Shown: in pieces, positions 24,264 through 31,640 of the stretch
How positions within the stretch are numbered: the stretch's first letter is position 1
Layout of the letters: each line of letters begins with the position of its first letter
Virus record (IMG/VR): IMGVR_UViG_3300045242_000030
Span: 1-35,816 of that record
Reading direction: 5' to 3' (one strand)
Length of the DNA stretch: 35,816 nt
Source of the DNA: a virus
Notes under the pieces: model-generated
What the model was told of the DNA's origin: nothing
The model's database searches: none
Seen by the model: the letters and a program-made list of their open reading frames with translations, nothing else
Program-made: the position numbers and the translations under genes

Positions 24264-24779
24264 TTACAGGCTGAGGGTGTAGGTGACGGTCAGGCTGTCC
24301 GAACTGGCAACAGTTCTTGCCCCACCCGAGAACGTCCCGACCGAGAACAACGTGCCCGTGGTGTTGTCTACCGCGGTCGTGCCGTTGATGTTCAGGAAAG
24401 CCCCATCTACCGTTCCACCACTGGTAAAGGCGAAGGTGTACGTCCCAGAACTTGCCTTGCTTCTGCTGCCGGCGCCGGAGCCCGAGGCCGAGGCCCAGGA
24501 GACCGTCTTTCTCGTTCCTGTATAGGCAGGAGCATTCGCGCTCCCGACCTCGTTCCAGCCCGCGTGCGAGGTCTGGGTGTCAGCGACGACAGCAGACCCA
24601 GAGCCCTTCAGCCCGAGGTACGTCGATGCAACGTAGGACGAGCCGGCAAGGATGGTGTCGAGCAGGAGCTTGGCCCCTACGTCGGTCACGAGGTTGGGAC
24701 ACTCGATGGTCTCGAGGAGGTCGCCGGCACCGTTGCGGTGCTCGATGACGTAGTGACCGACGACTTTCAGTGGTTCCAT
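24264..24779 (-). CDS. Small beta-rich virion protein next to portal
   Basis: A 171-aa protein. The N-terminal part (HYVIEHRNGAGDLLETIECP, then NLVTDVGAKLLLDTILAGSS and YLGLKGSG) matches a pattern I know from small tail-fibre-associated proteins in many phages, with a helix followed by beta strands. The rest is Ser/Thr/Gly-rich beta. Its ATG shares one base with the portal stop (TAATG). It begins the accessory adhesin cassette that separates portal from scaffold. Confidence 0.75.
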   Translation of the reverse strand: MEPLKVVGHYVIEHRNGAGDLLETIECPNLVTDVGAKLLLDTILAGSSYVASTYLGLKGSGSAVVADTQTSHAGWNEVGSANAPAYTGTRKTVSWASASGSGAGSRSKASSGTYTFAFTSGGTVDGAFLNINGTTAVDNTTGTLFSVGTFSGGARTVASSDSLTVTYTLSL

Positions 24780-27160
24780 TAGGCTTCGACCTTATCGACG
24801 GCGTACGAGCCATCGGGTTGTTTCTTGATGCTGATGCTCGACTTCTTGGGCTTGGAGATGTGCTGCCTGACCTCTTCCAAGCCCTTCTGGAGCTTCTCCA
24901 GATGCGGGGTGAGGTCGGGTGCTTTCGGCTCTGGAGGCTTCGCCGCTGCGGCTTTCTCGTCTGCCGCCCTCTGATCTGCGGCTTGCTTGTCCGCCTGTTG
25001 AGCAGAATGGACGGCCAGTTGCTTCTGGGTGTCGGTCTTGTTCTGCTCTTTGGCGAGGTCGGCGGTGATCCGTTGTCCCTCGAGCACCTGGTCTGCCTCT
25101 CGAGCCTGTGCCGCCTGTTGGGCGTCCGCTTGGGCCAGGATGAGCTGGACCTCGGCATTGAGCCGGGCGATACGCTCTGCGCTGGCGTCCTTCTCGCGCT
25201 GGATGGCAAGCTGGAGGTTGGCCTCGGTCGCGCTCTTCTGCTTCTCGAAGGCGAACTCCGCAGCCTTGATCTGCTGCTCGCCCTGAATCCGCATCTGCTC
25301 GACGCTGCCCTTGGCCTTGGCGTCCTGAGTGAGGCTGACCACTTGCCCGTGAGCACCCTGGAGCGCGTCCTCGAGCTGGGCGATGTGCTGCTGGAGCGCC
25401 GCCATTTGGGCTTGAGCCGCGGGCGGGATCTCCTGACCGTCGTCGCTCTCCGCTTGCTGGATCTGCGGCGGGAGCATCATCTGGAGGCGCTTTTGGGCTT
25501 TCTCAGCCTCGGGCCAGTCCTGCGCCCCCACCCACAGATCGGCAAGGATCGGCGTCAGGTCCGGAGCCGCTTGCATGATCTGCGCGAGGTTGTCCGCCTG
25601 CTCCTCACGCAAGGAGGCAAAGGCAGGACCAGACTTCACCCGCACGTCATACGAGCCGATGCTGGGGTTGATCGCGACAGTCCGCTTGCCTTGCTTGATG
25701 CTCGGCTGGCGCATGTCGGGCTCGATGCTCACGAAGTCGTGGCTGTCGTCCTCCTCGACAATGCGGGCCTGCCGCTGCGTGTCGAACACACGGGGGATCA
25801 TGTCCAGGCAGACCATCGCGAGGCGCTCGATGGCCCTGTCGCGGTTGTCCACGTAGTGGAAGTTCGCCGTGTCGCCCTGCTTCTCGCGGTTCCTGATCGC
25901 GATGCCGCTGGTCTCGTTGCCCTGCTGCCCGAGGTTCGCCTTGAACATGCCCAGCGAGGCTTCCATGTCCTGCGAGGCGATCTGCGCCGCATTGGCGAAG
26001 GCCACAGGGAAGGCGGGCGGGGCTAGGCGTGTAGGAGCCGGGATCGGGTTGTTGTCGCTCGAGATGGAGTTGTACGGCAGGTATGCCGGATTGCTCGAGT
26101 TCAGTTGCTTCCAGTCGTCCTCGAAGCCTTCCACGCCCTCGAAGGGCACGATGAAAGGAGCTTTGGGCTGCAACGCCAGGCTCTCGGTCAGCGCCGATTG
26201 CATGTAGTTGTAATGCCTCTGCGGGTCCATCATCCGGCGCGTCATCCCGCACAGATACCGCTTGCCGTCGATCCAGACCTCATACCCAAGACCGGGGACG
26301 AGCGGGATGTACTGGCTCGGGAACAAGGTCTCCTCGAGCACCTCGGCGCCGGTCATCTTGATCCACGAGACCTTGCGGTCCTTGTGGGTGAAGTTGGACA
26401 GCAACTGAGCACCCGCGGGCTTGGCGTTCCGGTGGTAGTCCTCCTCGCCGTAGGTGCTGGTCTGCCCGTTCAGGGTCGCAACGATGCGGTTGGACTTCTT
26501 CTCGTCTACGCAGAAGTACTCGCAGATCCGCACGTTGTCCTCGGTGAACCAGCCACCGTCTGACTCGCCCTCCCAGCTCTGGTCCTTGGCCTTGGGGTAC
26601 AGGGCCTTGAACTGAGACTTGCTGTAGACGGTCTCCGCAAACCCGTGCATTGCGTCAGAGCCGTCCTGCGTGCTCCACCCGGCCTGGAGCATCACCGACT
26701 TGGGGTCGTGGACCCGCATGATGCGGATCTCTTGCTCGTTCGTTTCGGGACGCATGATCTGCGGCACCACGCGGAGCCAGCCCAGACCCACGCGGGCCTG
26801 CTGCTCGATGAGCATGTCATAGGCCGCCGCAGCCCTCGAGACGTACTCGATGTGCCTGAAGCTGCCGTTCAGCTTCTCGGCAACCTCAATGTCCGCCTTG
26901 CTGTCCACGGGCATGACGTGGATGCTGGGCTTGTTCTGCCGAGCGTCGTTGACGACCTGGGAGATGAACTGGTTCGTGCGGTCGAAGGTCAGGCACGGGC
27001 GGCCCTTGCGGACCTGGAGCGCGGTCTCGTCCCACTGCTTCGGATCAGCAGGGTTGGAGAAGCGCAAGTCCTCGGTCATGCGACGATGCTGCTCGTGCAT
27101 GTCGTCGCGAGCGTCCTTATAGGCCTCCTTCGCGCTAGTGAGTAGGTCTTGCTGTGCCAT
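24779..27160 (-). CDS. Portal protein, P22-like
   Basis: A 793-aa portal, the ring through which DNA is packaged and ejected. The start (AYKDARDDMHEQHRRMTEDL, RFSNPADPKQW) and segments such as RPCLTFDRTNQFISQVVNDA, RVGLGWLRVV and YKSKSQF-like VYSKSQFKALYP are those of the P22-type portal family. Residues 560-780 are a long Gln/Ala/Lys-rich helical region, as in the extended C-terminal barrel of P22 gp1 (725 aa), here longer. It follows the terminase genes, and its ATG lies 26 bases inside the end of a small 54-aa gene. Family is secure. Confidence 0.93.
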   Translation of the reverse strand: MAQQDLLTSAKEAYKDARDDMHEQHRRMTEDLRFSNPADPKQWDETALQVRKGRPCLTFDRTNQFISQVVNDARQNKPSIHVMPVDSKADIEVAEKLNGSFRHIEYVSRAAAAYDMLIEQQARVGLGWLRVVPQIMRPETNEQEIRIMRVHDPKSVMLQAGWSTQDGSDAMHGFAETVYSKSQFKALYPKAKDQSWEGESDGGWFTEDNVRICEYFCVDEKKSNRIVATLNGQTSTYGEEDYHRNAKPAGAQLLSNFTHKDRKVSWIKMTGAEVLEETLFPSQYIPLVPGLGYEVWIDGKRYLCGMTRRMMDPQRHYNYMQSALTESLALQPKAPFIVPFEGVEGFEDDWKQLNSSNPAYLPYNSISSDNNPIPAPTRLAPPAFPVAFANAAQIASQDMEASLGMFKANLGQQGNETSGIAIRNREKQGDTANFHYVDNRDRAIERLAMVCLDMIPRVFDTQRQARIVEEDDSHDFVSIEPDMRQPSIKQGKRTVAINPSIGSYDVRVKSGPAFASLREEQADNLAQIMQAAPDLTPILADLWVGAQDWPEAEKAQKRLQMMLPPQIQQAESDDGQEIPPAAQAQMAALQQHIAQLEDALQGAHGQVVSLTQDAKAKGSVEQMRIQGEQQIKAAEFAFEKQKSATEANLQLAIQREKDASAERIARLNAEVQLILAQADAQQAAQAREADQVLEGQRITADLAKEQNKTDTQKQLAVHSAQQADKQAADQRAADEKAAAAKPPEPKAPDLTPHLEKLQKGLEEVRQHISKPKKSSISIKKQPDGSYAVDKVEA

Positions 27161-27299
27161 TCAGTCTTTCGTACCCATTGGCCCACTGGCGCATCTCTTC
27201 AGCCATGCGCGCGTACCACTGCTCGCGGGTCTCGTCCTCGCGCTGCTTGAGGCGCTCGCACCGAGCCTCGTAGCTCTCGCCCGTGTAGAAGCCCGACAT
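27135..27299 (-). CDS. 54-aa helical protein between terminase and portal
   Basis: A short minus-strand gene (ATG at 27299, TAG ending at 27135) that fills the gap between the terminase stop and the portal start and overlaps the portal start by 26 bases. The protein is charged and helical, with EARCERLKQREDETREQWY then MAEEMRQWANGYERL, resembling a single coiled coil. Codon third positions are mostly G or C. Tiny proteins of this look often sit between terL and portal in related phages (my impression). Role unknown; a portal or terminase assembly helper is possible. Confidence 0.7.
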   Translation of the reverse strand: MSGFYTGESYEARCERLKQREDETREQWYARMAEEMRQWANGYERLNGTARPTH

Positions 27300-27302
27300 G
27301 AC

Positions 27303-28586
27303 CTAAGCCGCCATCCAGTTAGCGGGTGCTTGCATGCGCTCTCGAGGCGCTCTCGGCTGCTCGTCCCTGTGCCCGACGCAGAGATACCGGAAGGCGTCTG
27401 CCGCGTGGCTGGTCCAGTCGTGGAGCGGGCCCATGCTCACCTGACGCTTCTCATCGATCTTCTCGCGGTACTGCCTGAGAGCATCAACACCAGTCGCGGT
27501 CTTCACCTTGTCGAACCACATCCGGGGGATGGTCAGCCGCGCCGCACCAATGCCGTCAGCCACCTCCATCTGCTTGACCACCGTGAAGGTGACGCCAAGC
27601 GAACGGGCCACTTCCCATCGGCTCTTGCCAGTACCAAGCTCGCGTACCTGTATGTCGTGCGGCCCATAGTGCTGCCCGTACAGGTAAGGCTTGCTCTGTA
27701 GCAGCCGAACGTAATGGTCCAGGCCGTATCCCGAGGCTTCGTAATAGTCGATCACCCTCAGTTCACGGCCCACGCTCTGATAAAACCAGATCGACATGGA
27801 GTCGCTGATCCCGAGGTCCCACGCGGTGTGGGTCTTGAGCATCGGATCGTGAGGGACCGTGCTGATCCGTCCCGCAGCCTCAGCTTCCCTCAGCTCCTTG
27901 GCGAAGTAAGCCCCGGTAATCGCGGCTTCGAACGAGCATTCCATCTCTTGGTCGTACTCGTTCTCGGGCATCATCTTGCGCAGGGTCGCGAGCTCCTCGG
28001 GGTCGAGAATCCCGGTCTCCGATGCCTTCAGCGTCTGGTGGAACCAATCGCTGTCCGTCTGCGCGGTCTTGAACGTGTCCCCGAGCAGGTTGCCCCAGCC
28101 CTTGGGCGTGCCGCTGATGTCGAGCCAACCCTTGCGGTCAGCCAAGGCGGGGAGAATGATGGCCGTGAGGGTCGAGGTGGGAACTGCTTGCCCCTCGTCC
28201 ACCACAACGCCGTCGAAGTACAGCCCCCGCATCCGCTCGGCGTTCTCCGCGCCGTAGAGCCTGATCGTGGCCCCGTTGTGCGGGTAGACGACCGACAGCT
28301 CGGACTCGGAGACCTTGCCACCCATTGCCAGGATCGGCTGGCTGTAGTGCTTGAGGTACAGCCAGGCGATGTCCTTGGCCTGGGTGTAGGTCGGGGCTAG
28401 ATAGCCGAAGCGGGGGCGGTCCTTCTTGCAGAGAGCCGCAGCCCTGATGAGCTTGTTGATCCGCGCCACCGTCTTGCCGGCGCGGCGATGCGCTACTGTG
28501 ACGCTGTAGCGCTTGTCTGCTTCGTGGTATGAGGCGAACGCGGGCCGGGGAAGATAGGGGATCGTTACGAGCTTTGGCTCAACCAT
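27303..28586 (-). CDS. Terminase large subunit
   Basis: A 427-aa DNA-packaging motor. The ATPase half shows a Walker A-like AHRRAGKT (32-39), an adenine-binding region before it, a Walker B VVVDE (127-131) and the coupling motif ISGTPKG (157-163). The nuclease half has the first metal-binding Asp in TAWDLGISDS (D257) and a late HDWTSHAADAFRYL with another candidate Asp. It cuts the concatemer and drives DNA into the procapsid through the portal. It overlaps the small subunit by 22 bases. Assignment secure; whether packaging is headful (as in P22) cannot be read from the sequence. Confidence 0.95.
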   Translation of the reverse strand: MVEPKLVTIPYLPRPAFASYHEADKRYSVTVAHRRAGKTVARINKLIRAAALCKKDRPRFGYLAPTYTQAKDIAWLYLKHYSQPILAMGGKVSESELSVVYPHNGATIRLYGAENAERMRGLYFDGVVVDEGQAVPTSTLTAIILPALADRKGWLDISGTPKGWGNLLGDTFKTAQTDSDWFHQTLKASETGILDPEELATLRKMMPENEYDQEMECSFEAAITGAYFAKELREAEAAGRISTVPHDPMLKTHTAWDLGISDSMSIWFYQSVGRELRVIDYYEASGYGLDHYVRLLQSKPYLYGQHYGPHDIQVRELGTGKSRWEVARSLGVTFTVVKQMEVADGIGAARLTIPRMWFDKVKTATGVDALRQYREKIDEKRQVSMGPLHDWTSHAADAFRYLCVGHRDEQPRAPRERMQAPANWMAA

Positions 28587-28870
28587 CCGAACAGGATCTC
28601 GCCCGCCGCACCCTCGCCGCCCACCGTCAAAGGCAGGAGCTTGGGATAGATCGAGCTCCAGAACAGGCGCTCGTTCTGCGGCTCTTCCTGCGCCCAGGCG
28701 ATCAATCTCTCGGTGCCACCCAGACCCTCAGCCGCGAGCGCTATCGCCTCCTTGGCGGCTGTAGTGGCCTTGTTGGGCACTCCCTTGGGACGACCCGGGC
28801 CGGGCGTGCCTTTGCCGATTCCAGCCGTTACTTTTTCGGGCTCGTGGGCGGGATCGGCGTAGATCGGCAT
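28565..28870 (-). CDS. Terminase small subunit (probable)
   Basis: A 101-aa protein immediately upstream of, and overlapping, the large subunit. It has the motif GPGRPKGVPNKAT near residues 24-36, common in small packaging proteins with a basic AT-hook-like start, then a helical middle and ERLFWSSIYPKLLPL near 67-81. These features occur together just before terL in many phages of Proteobacteria. It would recognise the packaging site and regulate the large subunit. Short for a complete classical TerS, so the call rests on motif and position. Confidence 0.78.
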   Translation of the reverse strand: MPIYADPAHEPEKVTAGIGKGTPGPGRPKGVPNKATTAAKEAIALAAEGLGGTERLIAWAQEEPQNERLFWSSIYPKLLPLTVGGEGAAGEILFGWLSQSS

Positions 28871-28871
28871 C

Positions 28872-29117
28872 TCAGTGCAGCGTTCGTCCGCCGTCGTTGT
28901 CCCATGCGGTCTGGGCTCGCATCCGTTCGGTCATCTCCGCGAACGCATGCTCAAGTGCGTGCTTGAATGCCCACGCCAAACCACGTAGCGCCGCCTCTTC
29001 CTTCTGCTCAAGAAGCCACGCAGCCGTTCCCACGTCGATGGCGTTACTGTCGGCGCTCGCCTTCACGCGGAGGGCGAATTGCGGCTCCAGCGTTGCCAGG
29101 AACTCCTGCTCAGTCAT
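28872..29117 (-). CDS. Small acidic helical protein upstream of terminase
   Basis: An 81-aa protein with a helix-rich sequence (EFLATLEPQFALRVKASADS, TAAWLLEQKEEAALRGLAW) and no cysteines or membrane segment. Its ATG shares one base with the TAA of the preceding gene (TAATG) and its stop lies one base before the terminase small-subunit start. No family recognised. Co-expression with packaging genes suggests a virion-assembly or packaging helper. Confidence 0.72.
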   Translation of the reverse strand: MTEQEFLATLEPQFALRVKASADSNAIDVGTAAWLLEQKEEAALRGLAWAFKHALEHAFAEMTERMRAQTAWDNDGGRTLH

Positions 29118-29440
29118 TACGCAGCCGGCGCAGCGGCAGCAGCGGGGTCGATGGCGTCGAGTGCAGCCTTGCCAGCCACGAGTTGGGCGGTGACCGCAGC
29201 CAGGTCGGCATCGGTAGCAGCAGCGGGGACGATTGCGGCAACGCGGGCAGCGAGGGCAGCGATGGCGTCAGCTTCGGCTTGTGCGGCGGCTTGGAGGTCG
29301 GTGAGCGAGGACATGAGTTTCTCCAGAATGGCGTGGTTGGCTTGGAAGAGCGCGATTAGCTGGCCCAGGTATGAGTCGGGCGGATCACGGTGGAAGAAGC
29401 GCCGGCAACTGCGAAGGAGCGGGCGAAGGGGATTGCACAT
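29117..29440 (-). CDS. Small helical Ala-rich protein
   Basis: A 107-aa protein. I take the ATG at 29440, which overlaps the stop of the zinc-ribbon gene by one base (TGATG) and gives a basic N-terminus followed by SYLGQLIALFQANHAILEKL. A second ATG at 29314, preceded by GGAGA at 6 bases, would give a 65-aa version starting MSSLTDLQAAAQ; both might be made. The C-terminal half is Ala-rich and coiled-coil-like (AIAALAARVAAI, LAAVTAQLVAG) and ends in a run of Ala-Pro. No membrane segment is evident. Function unknown. Confidence 0.65.
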   Translation of the reverse strand: MCNPLRPLLRSCRRFFHRDPPDSYLGQLIALFQANHAILEKLMSSLTDLQAAAQAEADAIAALAARVAAIVPAAATDADLAAVTAQLVAGKAALDAIDPAAAAAPAA

Positions 29441-29592
29441 CAATGCAGAGGGTTCGTGTCGCAGTAGTCGCAGAAGCCGCGAGGGTCGAGCTGGCGACCG
29501 CACCTCTGGCACTCGGTCTCGATCTGCTCTGCGTATGCACTTGCCTTGAGCAAGACGTAACAGAGGACGAAGGCCAGGAGCAGATTGACCAT
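29440..29592 (-). CDS. 50-aa membrane-anchored zinc-ribbon protein
   Basis: A tiny first gene of the late block. The protein has an N-terminal membrane segment (VNLLLAFVLCYVLLKASAYA) followed by a short cytoplasmic or periplasmic tail with two CxxC pairs, C28/C31 (CQRC) and C41/C44 (CDYC), a minimal zinc-ribbon. It runs from ATG 29592 to TGA 29440 and overlaps the next start by one base. No good ribosome site is seen before the ATG. Third positions are mostly G/C. Cys-pair spacing supports metal binding; function not known. Confidence 0.6.
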   Translation of the reverse strand: MVNLLLAFVLCYVLLKASAYAEQIETECQRCGRQLDPRGFCDYCDTNPLH

Positions 29593-29624
29593 TTGTAAAG
29601 TTGGCCGGTGTTACACAAATCTAC

Positions 29625-29653
29625 TTGACTGCGGGTGATTGCGGTAATACATT
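29625..29653 (+). promoter_or_regulatory. Sigma70-type promoter for two small plus-strand genes
   Basis: TTGACT (29625-29630) is followed after 17 bases by TACATT (29648-29653), a fair -35/-10 pair. It lies 26 bases before the start codon at 29679, in the AT-richer gap between divergent genes. Confidence 0.5.
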
Positions 29654-29678
29654 GGAGTCACACCAACCGGAGAACATG

Positions 29679-29831
29679 ATGACCAAGACCCAAGCGATCA
29701 GCCTCCTGCTCCAGGCCTCTATCCAAGCCCACGGTGGCGACGTTCAAAAGGGCTTCGACGCGATCATGGGCGAAGGCGCCTACCTGAAGCTGGCCGGCGA
29801 AGTCTGGACCGCCCTCCGCGCCAAGGCCTGA
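29679..29831 (+). CDS. 50-aa plus-strand protein of unknown function
   Basis: Two ATG codons lie in tandem (29676 and 29679); GGAG at 29669-29672 is 6 bases from the second, so I use 29679. The protein starts MTKTQAISLLLQASIQ and has a helical pattern with FDAIMGEGAYLKLAGEVW and a basic end. It is the first of two plus-strand genes that interrupt the minus-strand blocks and is 7 bases from the next. No family recognised. Plausibly an accessory gene expressed on its own promoter, perhaps also in the lysogen. Confidence 0.65.
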   Translation: MTKTQAISLLLQASIQAHGGDVQKGFDAIMGEGAYLKLAGEVWTALRAKA

Positions 29832-29838
29832 GGGCCTT

Positions 29839-30126
29839 ATGAGCACCAAACTCGAACGCATCTACGCAACTCAATGCACATGCAGCGCGTGGAAGCCCGG
29901 GCTTTGTGGCTTCTGCGAATCTACGGGCCGCCCTTGGCACTGCGAGAGCTATGCCAATCCACCTCCACGCCCGCCCAACGACCGAGGACAGGGGCGCAAG
30001 CCCCTCCCCCCCGCCGATAAGCTCGTTGTCGGCTCCGTGCGCCTGTCCCCCGCTCAGTGGGAGAAGCTGGAGAAGCTGGGCGGCGCCAAGTGGCTCCGTG
30101 AGCGCATCGACCGCGCCCGTCTGTAG
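29839..30126 (+). CDS. 95-aa Cys-rich protein with conserved C-terminal helix module
   Basis: The N-terminal half has five cysteines (13, 15, 23, 26, 35), including CGFC, and could bind zinc. The C-terminal half, GRKPLPPADKLVVGSVRLSP then AQWEKLEKLGGAKWLRERID, looks like a small DNA-binding beta-helix module seen in short phage proteins (a strand followed by two helices, as in ribbon-helix-helix folds). GAGG before the ATG at 29839 serves as ribosome site. Forms a short operon with the 50-aa gene. A regulatory role is possible but unproven. Confidence 0.7.
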   Translation: MSTKLERIYATQCTCSAWKPGLCGFCESTGRPWHCESYANPPPRPPNDRGQGRKPLPPADKLVVGSVRLSPAQWEKLEKLGGAKWLRERIDRARL

Positions 30127-30210
30127 GTGCTCCCGCACAACGGTCAACCGCCTCTATGCACTAAGACGGCAGTAACAGGCGCGATCCGGGCGGGAGCTGA
30201 AACGACAGAA

Positions 30211-30226
30211 GCCACTCTCGGGTGGC
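30211..30226. terminator. Hairpin between convergent operons (possible bidirectional terminator)
   Basis: GCCACT-CTCG-GGTGGC forms a 6-bp stem (one T-G pair) in the 186-base gap where the plus-strand pair and the early minus-strand operon face each other. Neither side has a clean T run, so it is a weak terminator at best. The stem closely resembles the terminators at 18970 and 34822. Confidence 0.4.
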
Positions 30227-30266
30227 TCCTGGGATGGCGCAGCCTGCCTCCAGGCAAGTGCAACCA

Positions 30267-30279
30267 CTGAATGATTCAG
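30267..30279. promoter_or_regulatory. 13-bp perfect palindrome, possible protein-binding site
   Basis: CTGAAT-G-ATTCAG is perfectly symmetric and lies in the gap downstream of the late-regulator candidate. It has the size of a dimer-binding site. No promoter is evident beside it. Confidence 0.3.
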
Positions 30280-30312
30280 ATCGCGCGAGTCTGCCACACC
30301 TGAATCCGCTTG

Positions 30313-30678
30313 TCAAGCCCTGTTTTTCAGCATTGACCGGCCGTCGTGGATCAGCAGCGCCAGCCCCAGCCTTGTTACCGCCAGGCTCCGCTGCACCTTG
30401 CCCGGGTGGACGCGCCAGAAGACGTAATGCCAGCGGATGGCGTCCCGGTTCTTCGCCGGTAGCTGGGCTACCTGCTTCTCGATCTGGTGCCCGTCCAAGG
30501 TATCCACGGGCGTCTTGGCGGTCGATACCCACACCTCCGACGAACGGTAATGGCGGAACATCGGGGCGCAGGCCGAGCCGGGGCGGACGGTGACGTACCG
30601 GCTCCAGTTCATGAGCCTGTCGTGAATTGCCAGGTGCTCGTCCCTGACCTCATGTAAGTCAGAGTCCTCCCGCTTCAT
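30313..30678 (-). CDS. Candidate late regulator with sigma-region-4-like HTH
   Basis: A 121-aa protein, last gene of the early minus-strand operon. Residues 66-115 read as two helix pairs, IEKQVAQLPAKNRDAIRWHY and VQRSLAVTRLGLALLIHDG, with the LP..NR..I..HY pattern of sigma-70 region 4 and of phage antitermination or late-activator proteins. It abuts the nuclease gene. Late regulators (Q-type antiterminators, or gp23 in P22) sit at this place, between replication and late genes, so I infer that it switches on the late block. The two terminators inside that block would need such a factor. Confidence 0.6.
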   Translation of the reverse strand: MKREDSDLHEVRDEHLAIHDRLMNWSRYVTVRPGSACAPMFRHYRSSEVWVSTAKTPVDTLDGHQIEKQVAQLPAKNRDAIRWHYVFWRVHPGKVQRSLAVTRLGLALLIHDGRSMLKNRA

Positions 30679-31086
30679 TCAGCCATACCCATAGGTCAGC
30701 CCGTTCAGCGTCTCCGGATAGCTGGCGTACAGCCGCGCCCATTTCTCGCGGATGTGCTCTGCGGCGCCGATCAGGCTCACCTCCCGGTGCCCGTCCACCG
30801 TCTTGAGCAGGAAGCGCCAGGGCTTGTAGTTCTGCCGGAAGGCGAGGATGGGTTCGACCCGCAGATCCTCTGCCTGCGCGCAGGCTTGCCGCCACCACGC
30901 GGGGATTGCAAGCCGCTCCACCCGCTTCACCTCGATGCAGAAGCCAAGCACCTCCAGGCAGTCGCCGCCGCCCTCCCGGCTCTGGACGAGGTTGCGCTTG
31001 AGCGATTGCCCGAGCTCATCCCCGAGCACCTTGAAGCATTCGAGCTCGCCGCGGGCGCCCTTGGTGCGGGATCGCTTGCCGCTCAT
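30679..31086 (-). CDS. PDDEXK-type nuclease, probable Holliday junction resolvase
   Basis: A 135-aa protein with the restriction-nuclease-fold pattern: E14 in KGARGELEC, D42 in GGGDCLEV and the pair E52/K54 in FCIEVKR, followed by a helix with WWRQACAQA and ILAFRQNYKPWRFLL. This arrangement, preceded by a basic RSRTKG start, matches the small phage resolvase-like or VRR-NUC-like nucleases that replace RusA in early operons. It would cut branched recombination or replication intermediates before packaging. It overlaps the 55-aa gene by four bases. Enzyme class fairly sure; substrate inferred. Confidence 0.78.
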   Translation of the reverse strand: MSGKRSRTKGARGELECFKVLGDELGQSLKRNLVQSREGGGDCLEVLGFCIEVKRVERLAIPAWWRQACAQAEDLRVEPILAFRQNYKPWRFLLKTVDGHREVSLIGAAEHIREKWARLYASYPETLNGLTYGYG

Positions 31087-31250
31087 TCAGGCTCGGCCTC
31101 AACGACAGGCAGCGGAACGAGGCGATCCCTGAACGGGGCCACGTCAAGCGCGAACTGAGCGCGCAGGTTGACGCATCGCTTGATGAGATCGGGGTACGGG
31201 AATTCGGTAACGTGCTTCTCGAGCTCGTCCAGGTCATCGAGGGACTTCAT
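31083..31250 (-). CDS. 55-aa acidic protein of the early operon
   Basis: A small minus-strand gene from ATG 31250 to TGA 31083, overlapping the nuclease start by four bases (ATGA) and the end of the winged-helix gene by 17. The protein is acidic at the start (MKSLDDLDELEKHV), then EFPYPDLIKRCVNLRAQF, then a Pro/Val-rich tail. Good third-position G/C. No family recognised; may work with the nuclease or replication proteins. Confidence 0.65.
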   Translation of the reverse strand: MKSLDDLDELEKHVTEFPYPDLIKRCVNLRAQFALDVAPFRDRLVPLPVVEAEPE

Positions 31251-31473
31251 CCATTACCTCCACCAGTCGCGGGCCGGCAGAGTAATAAGCGAAGTTGCCG
31301 TCCTTGCCGTAAGACAGCCACCCCAACCTCACCGCGCTCCTGAGCCGATGCCATACCAGCCGGCTAGAGACGTTGAGGCTTTTCTGGATCTCGTCCGAGA
31401 ACACGACCGCGCCACGCTCCCTGCGGACGAGCAGGAGGCATAGACGAAAAGGGATGCCGTCGAGATGCATCAT
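31234..31473 (-). CDS. Small winged-helix-like protein
   Basis: A 79-aa protein with a helix-turn-helix pattern in the middle (SDEIQKSLNVSSRLVWHRLR) and a wing-like end (LGWLSYGKDGNFAYYSAG). The ATG at 31473 overlaps the preceding stop by four bases. It is the second of two adjacent small HTH proteins in the early operon and could bind DNA for transcription or replication control. No specific family. Confidence 0.68.
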   Translation of the reverse strand: MMHLDGIPFRLCLLLVRRERGAVVFSDEIQKSLNVSSRLVWHRLRSAVRLGWLSYGKDGNFAYYSAGPRLVEVMDEVPR

Positions 31474-31640
31474 TGCGGCATCCAGATCCGGGCGCTCTCG
31501 ACCGTCGCGTGGTGGATGTGAACCGCGCCTTGAGACTCGAGCGCCACGAGGATCGTGTAGACCTCCTCGTGCGACAGGCCGAGGGCTTCGCGCACCTCGA
31601 GAGCTGTAGCCGGGAGTTGGGACAGGACTCGCTCAGTCAT
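31470..31640 (-). CDS. 56-aa winged-helix-like regulator
   Basis: The protein reads as a minimal MarR-like winged helix: LSQLPATALEVREALGLSHE, then EVYTILVALESQGAVHIHHA and a short end. The ATG at 31640 overlaps the stop of the zinc-finger gene by four bases. A longer upstream extension in the same frame is antisense-like Arg-rich sequence inside other genes and is not used. Neighbour of a second HTH gene; probably a DNA-binding accessory protein of replication or regulation. Confidence 0.68.
   Translation of the reverse strand: MTERVLSQLPATALEVREALGLSHEEVYTILVALESQGAVHIHHATVESARIWMPQ

Noticed and set aside
24770-26026. A 418-codon plus-strand frame rich in Leu
   Set aside because: Antisense of the coiled-coil-coding part of portal; composition follows from the repeated Gln/Ala codons on the other strand.
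31016-31237. 73-codon minus-strand frame rich in Ser/Arg/Thr before the nuclease gene
   Set aside because: It overlaps the 55-aa gene, whose frame has better codon use and an ATGA junction with the nuclease gene.
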